Source of the DNA: Actinomycetota bacterium
GTDB taxonomy: Bacteria; Actinomycetota; Actinomycetes; Actinomycetales; Microbacteriaceae
Assembly: GCA_009703845.1 (NCBI GenBank)
Contig: WLFI01000032.1
Coordinates: 1-7,211, forward strand
DNA: 7,211 nucleotides
Direction: 5' to 3'
Under the pieces are notes generated by a model. It was not told where the DNA came from. It did no database searches and saw only the letters and a list, made by a program, of their open reading frames with translations. This document shows positions 6,305 through 7,211 of this stretch, piece after piece (position 1 is the first letter of the stretch; each line of letters starts with the position of its first letter). Both the position numbers and the translations under genes were made by a program.

Positions 6305-7211
6305 GTGTTAGTCAAAATCGGCAATCACCCACGTGAATACGACTGGGGGTCAAAAACCTTGCTCGCCGACGCCCTGAACATCGAGGCCACCGGCCGTGAG
6401 ATGGCAGAACTGTGGTTTGGCACGCACCCCATCTCAGAGGCCTTCGAGGTTGACTCGAACTCGCCACTTTCGAAACTGCTCGGGGGCGAATTCGGCCTGA
6501 TGGCAAAGTTTTTGGCGGCCGAGCATCCGCTTTCTATTCAGCTACACCCCAATGCCCTGCAGGCCGAGGCTGGCTTTGCCGCCGAGAACGGTGCCGGGCT
6601 CGACCTCGCCGATGCGTCGCGAACCTTTCGCGATGACAAGGCCAAGCGTGAGGCAATCATTGCGATCACCGAGTTCGAACTGCTCGCCGGACTTCTGCCC
6701 GCGGCCCAAATCGCCAAGGTTCTAGAAGAGTTGGGCGAGCTCGTCAGTGAAGGTTCGGCGGCGCTGCTTGCGCGCTATTCGGCGTTGCTGCTGAGTGCCG
6801 ACGGCCACCGCGCCATGCTCGGCGACATTCTGGCCGGCGACCAACCGAGCGACCTACAGGCCGGGCTGCTGCGCGAGCTGGTTGCCTTGGCGCAGACCAG
6901 CCAAGCGTTTCGATACGCGGATGCTGCGCTGCTGCAGCGCCTAACCACGCGTTTCGGTGCCGACCGTGGGTTGTTGCTCGCCCTAACCATGCAGCGGTTC
7001 ACGCTCGAGCCCGGGGCAGCGATGTTTGTCGAAACCGGTGTGCCACACTGCTACCTCAGTGGACTCGGGGTTGAGGTTTTGACCTCTTCAGACAACGTCT
7101 TGCGCGGTGGGCTAACCCACAAACACGTTTCGACTTCTGACTTCATGGCCATGCTCGATGTGGCCGAGGCTCTGAAGACCTCAACCACCGTTCCACGACA
7201 GCTCGGAGCCG
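6305..7211 (+). CDS. manA: Mannose-6-phosphate isomerase, class I, 3'-truncated by window edge
   Basis: A cytosolic zinc enzyme that interconverts fructose-6-phosphate and mannose-6-phosphate, feeding GDP-mannose for glycan synthesis. 302 residues are visible from the GTG start, roughly three quarters of a usual bacterial ManA, and the frame is open at the right edge. Seen: EYDWGS (11-16), AELWFGTHP (34-42), LSIQLHPN (76-83), DRGLLLA (220-226), FTLEPGAAMF (232-241), GVPHCYLSGLGVEV (245-258) and SSDNVLRGGLT (261-271). By family alignment the zinc ligands are Gln79, His81, Glu116 and His248, all present, and Arg267 is the expected active-site Arg. The usual HKPE motif reads AKRE here (113-116), keeping only Lys and the ligand Glu. 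The middle (about 130-215) is the helical insertion of the family. Divergent from the Wzy_C-family gene with 79 bp between. ManA is often a housekeeping gene, so its membership in the glycan cluster is inference. Confidence 0.95.
   Translation, partial: MLVKIGNHPREYDWGSKTLLADALNIEATGREMAELWFGTHPISEAFEVDSNSPLSKLLGGEFGLMAKFLAAEHPLSIQLHPNALQAEAGFAAENGAGLDLADASRTFRDDKAKREAIIAITEFELLAGLLPAAQIAKVLEELGELVSEGSAALLARYSALLLSADGHRAMLGDILAGDQPSDLQAGLLRELVALAQTSQAFRYADAALLQRLTTRFGADRGLLLALTMQRFTLEPGAAMFVETGVPHCYLSGLGVEVLTSSDNVLRGGLTHKHVSTSDFMAMLDVAEALKTSTTVPRQLGA

Noticed and set aside
6226..6324. N-terminal extension of the membrane-protein gene by 33 codons
   Set aside because: It would overlap the start of manA on the opposite strand, adds a non-hydrophobic unrelated stretch, and ignores the strong SD directly before ATG at 6225.
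6775..7002. 75-codon minus-strand frame inside manA
   Set aside because: Composition (Ser/Arg/Ala-rich) is typical of an antisense shadow of an Ala/Leu-rich gene, and manA motifs are clear on the plus strand.
1..7211. tRNA, rRNA, riboswitch, CRISPR, IS element or prophage signal
   Set aside because: Almost all bases are in well-supported genes, the gaps are at most 91 bp, and none shows cloverleaf, repeat-spacer, transposase or terminal-inverted-repeat structure.

Overview
The window looks like chromosome of an actinobacterium, most likely Microbacteriaceae or a close relative with moderate GC (inference). The signs are GC-leaning but not extreme composition, GTG and TTG starts with clear Shine-Dalgarno sequences, and a secreted protein whose N-terminal domain I recognise as an actinobacterial cell-surface family. 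The theme is cell-envelope glycan assembly. There are no RNA genes, mobile elements, CRISPR arrays, origins or broken genes that I can support.

Left part, plus strand. The window opens inside a family 2 glycosyltransferase gene (3-1022, only its first codons missing). A 91-bp gap holds a possible weak terminator hairpin and a possible promoter. A tight three-gene unit follows: a small TTG-initiated lipoprotein (1114-1605), an 865-residue secreted protein with a lysozyme-like Cys-rich domain, about nine degenerate repeats and a C-terminal LysM (1611-4208), and a LicC-like nucleotidyltransferase (4218-4910). The gaps inside this unit are 5 and 9 bp, so co-transcription is very likely.

Right part. 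A multi-pass membrane protein of the O-antigen ligase/polymerase (Wzy_C) family lies on the minus strand (4843-6225). Its 3' end overlaps the 3' end of the nucleotidyltransferase gene by 68 bp, tail to tail. A 79-bp divergent intergenic region separates it from manA (mannose-6-phosphate isomerase, plus strand, from 6305 with GTG), which runs off the right edge. There is no gene-free stretch longer than 300 bp.

Taken together: manA would supply mannose-6-phosphate for GDP-mannose, the nucleotidyltransferase would activate an alcohol-phosphate or sugar-phosphate (probably with CTP), the glycosyltransferase would add sugars, and the Wzy_C protein would polymerise or ligate glycan outside the membrane. 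The LysM protein and the lipoprotein would act at the wall. This pathway is inferred from families and neighbourhood; no substrate can be read from the sequence. The most interesting item is the repeat-bearing LysM protein and its tight linkage to a LicC-like activating enzyme.
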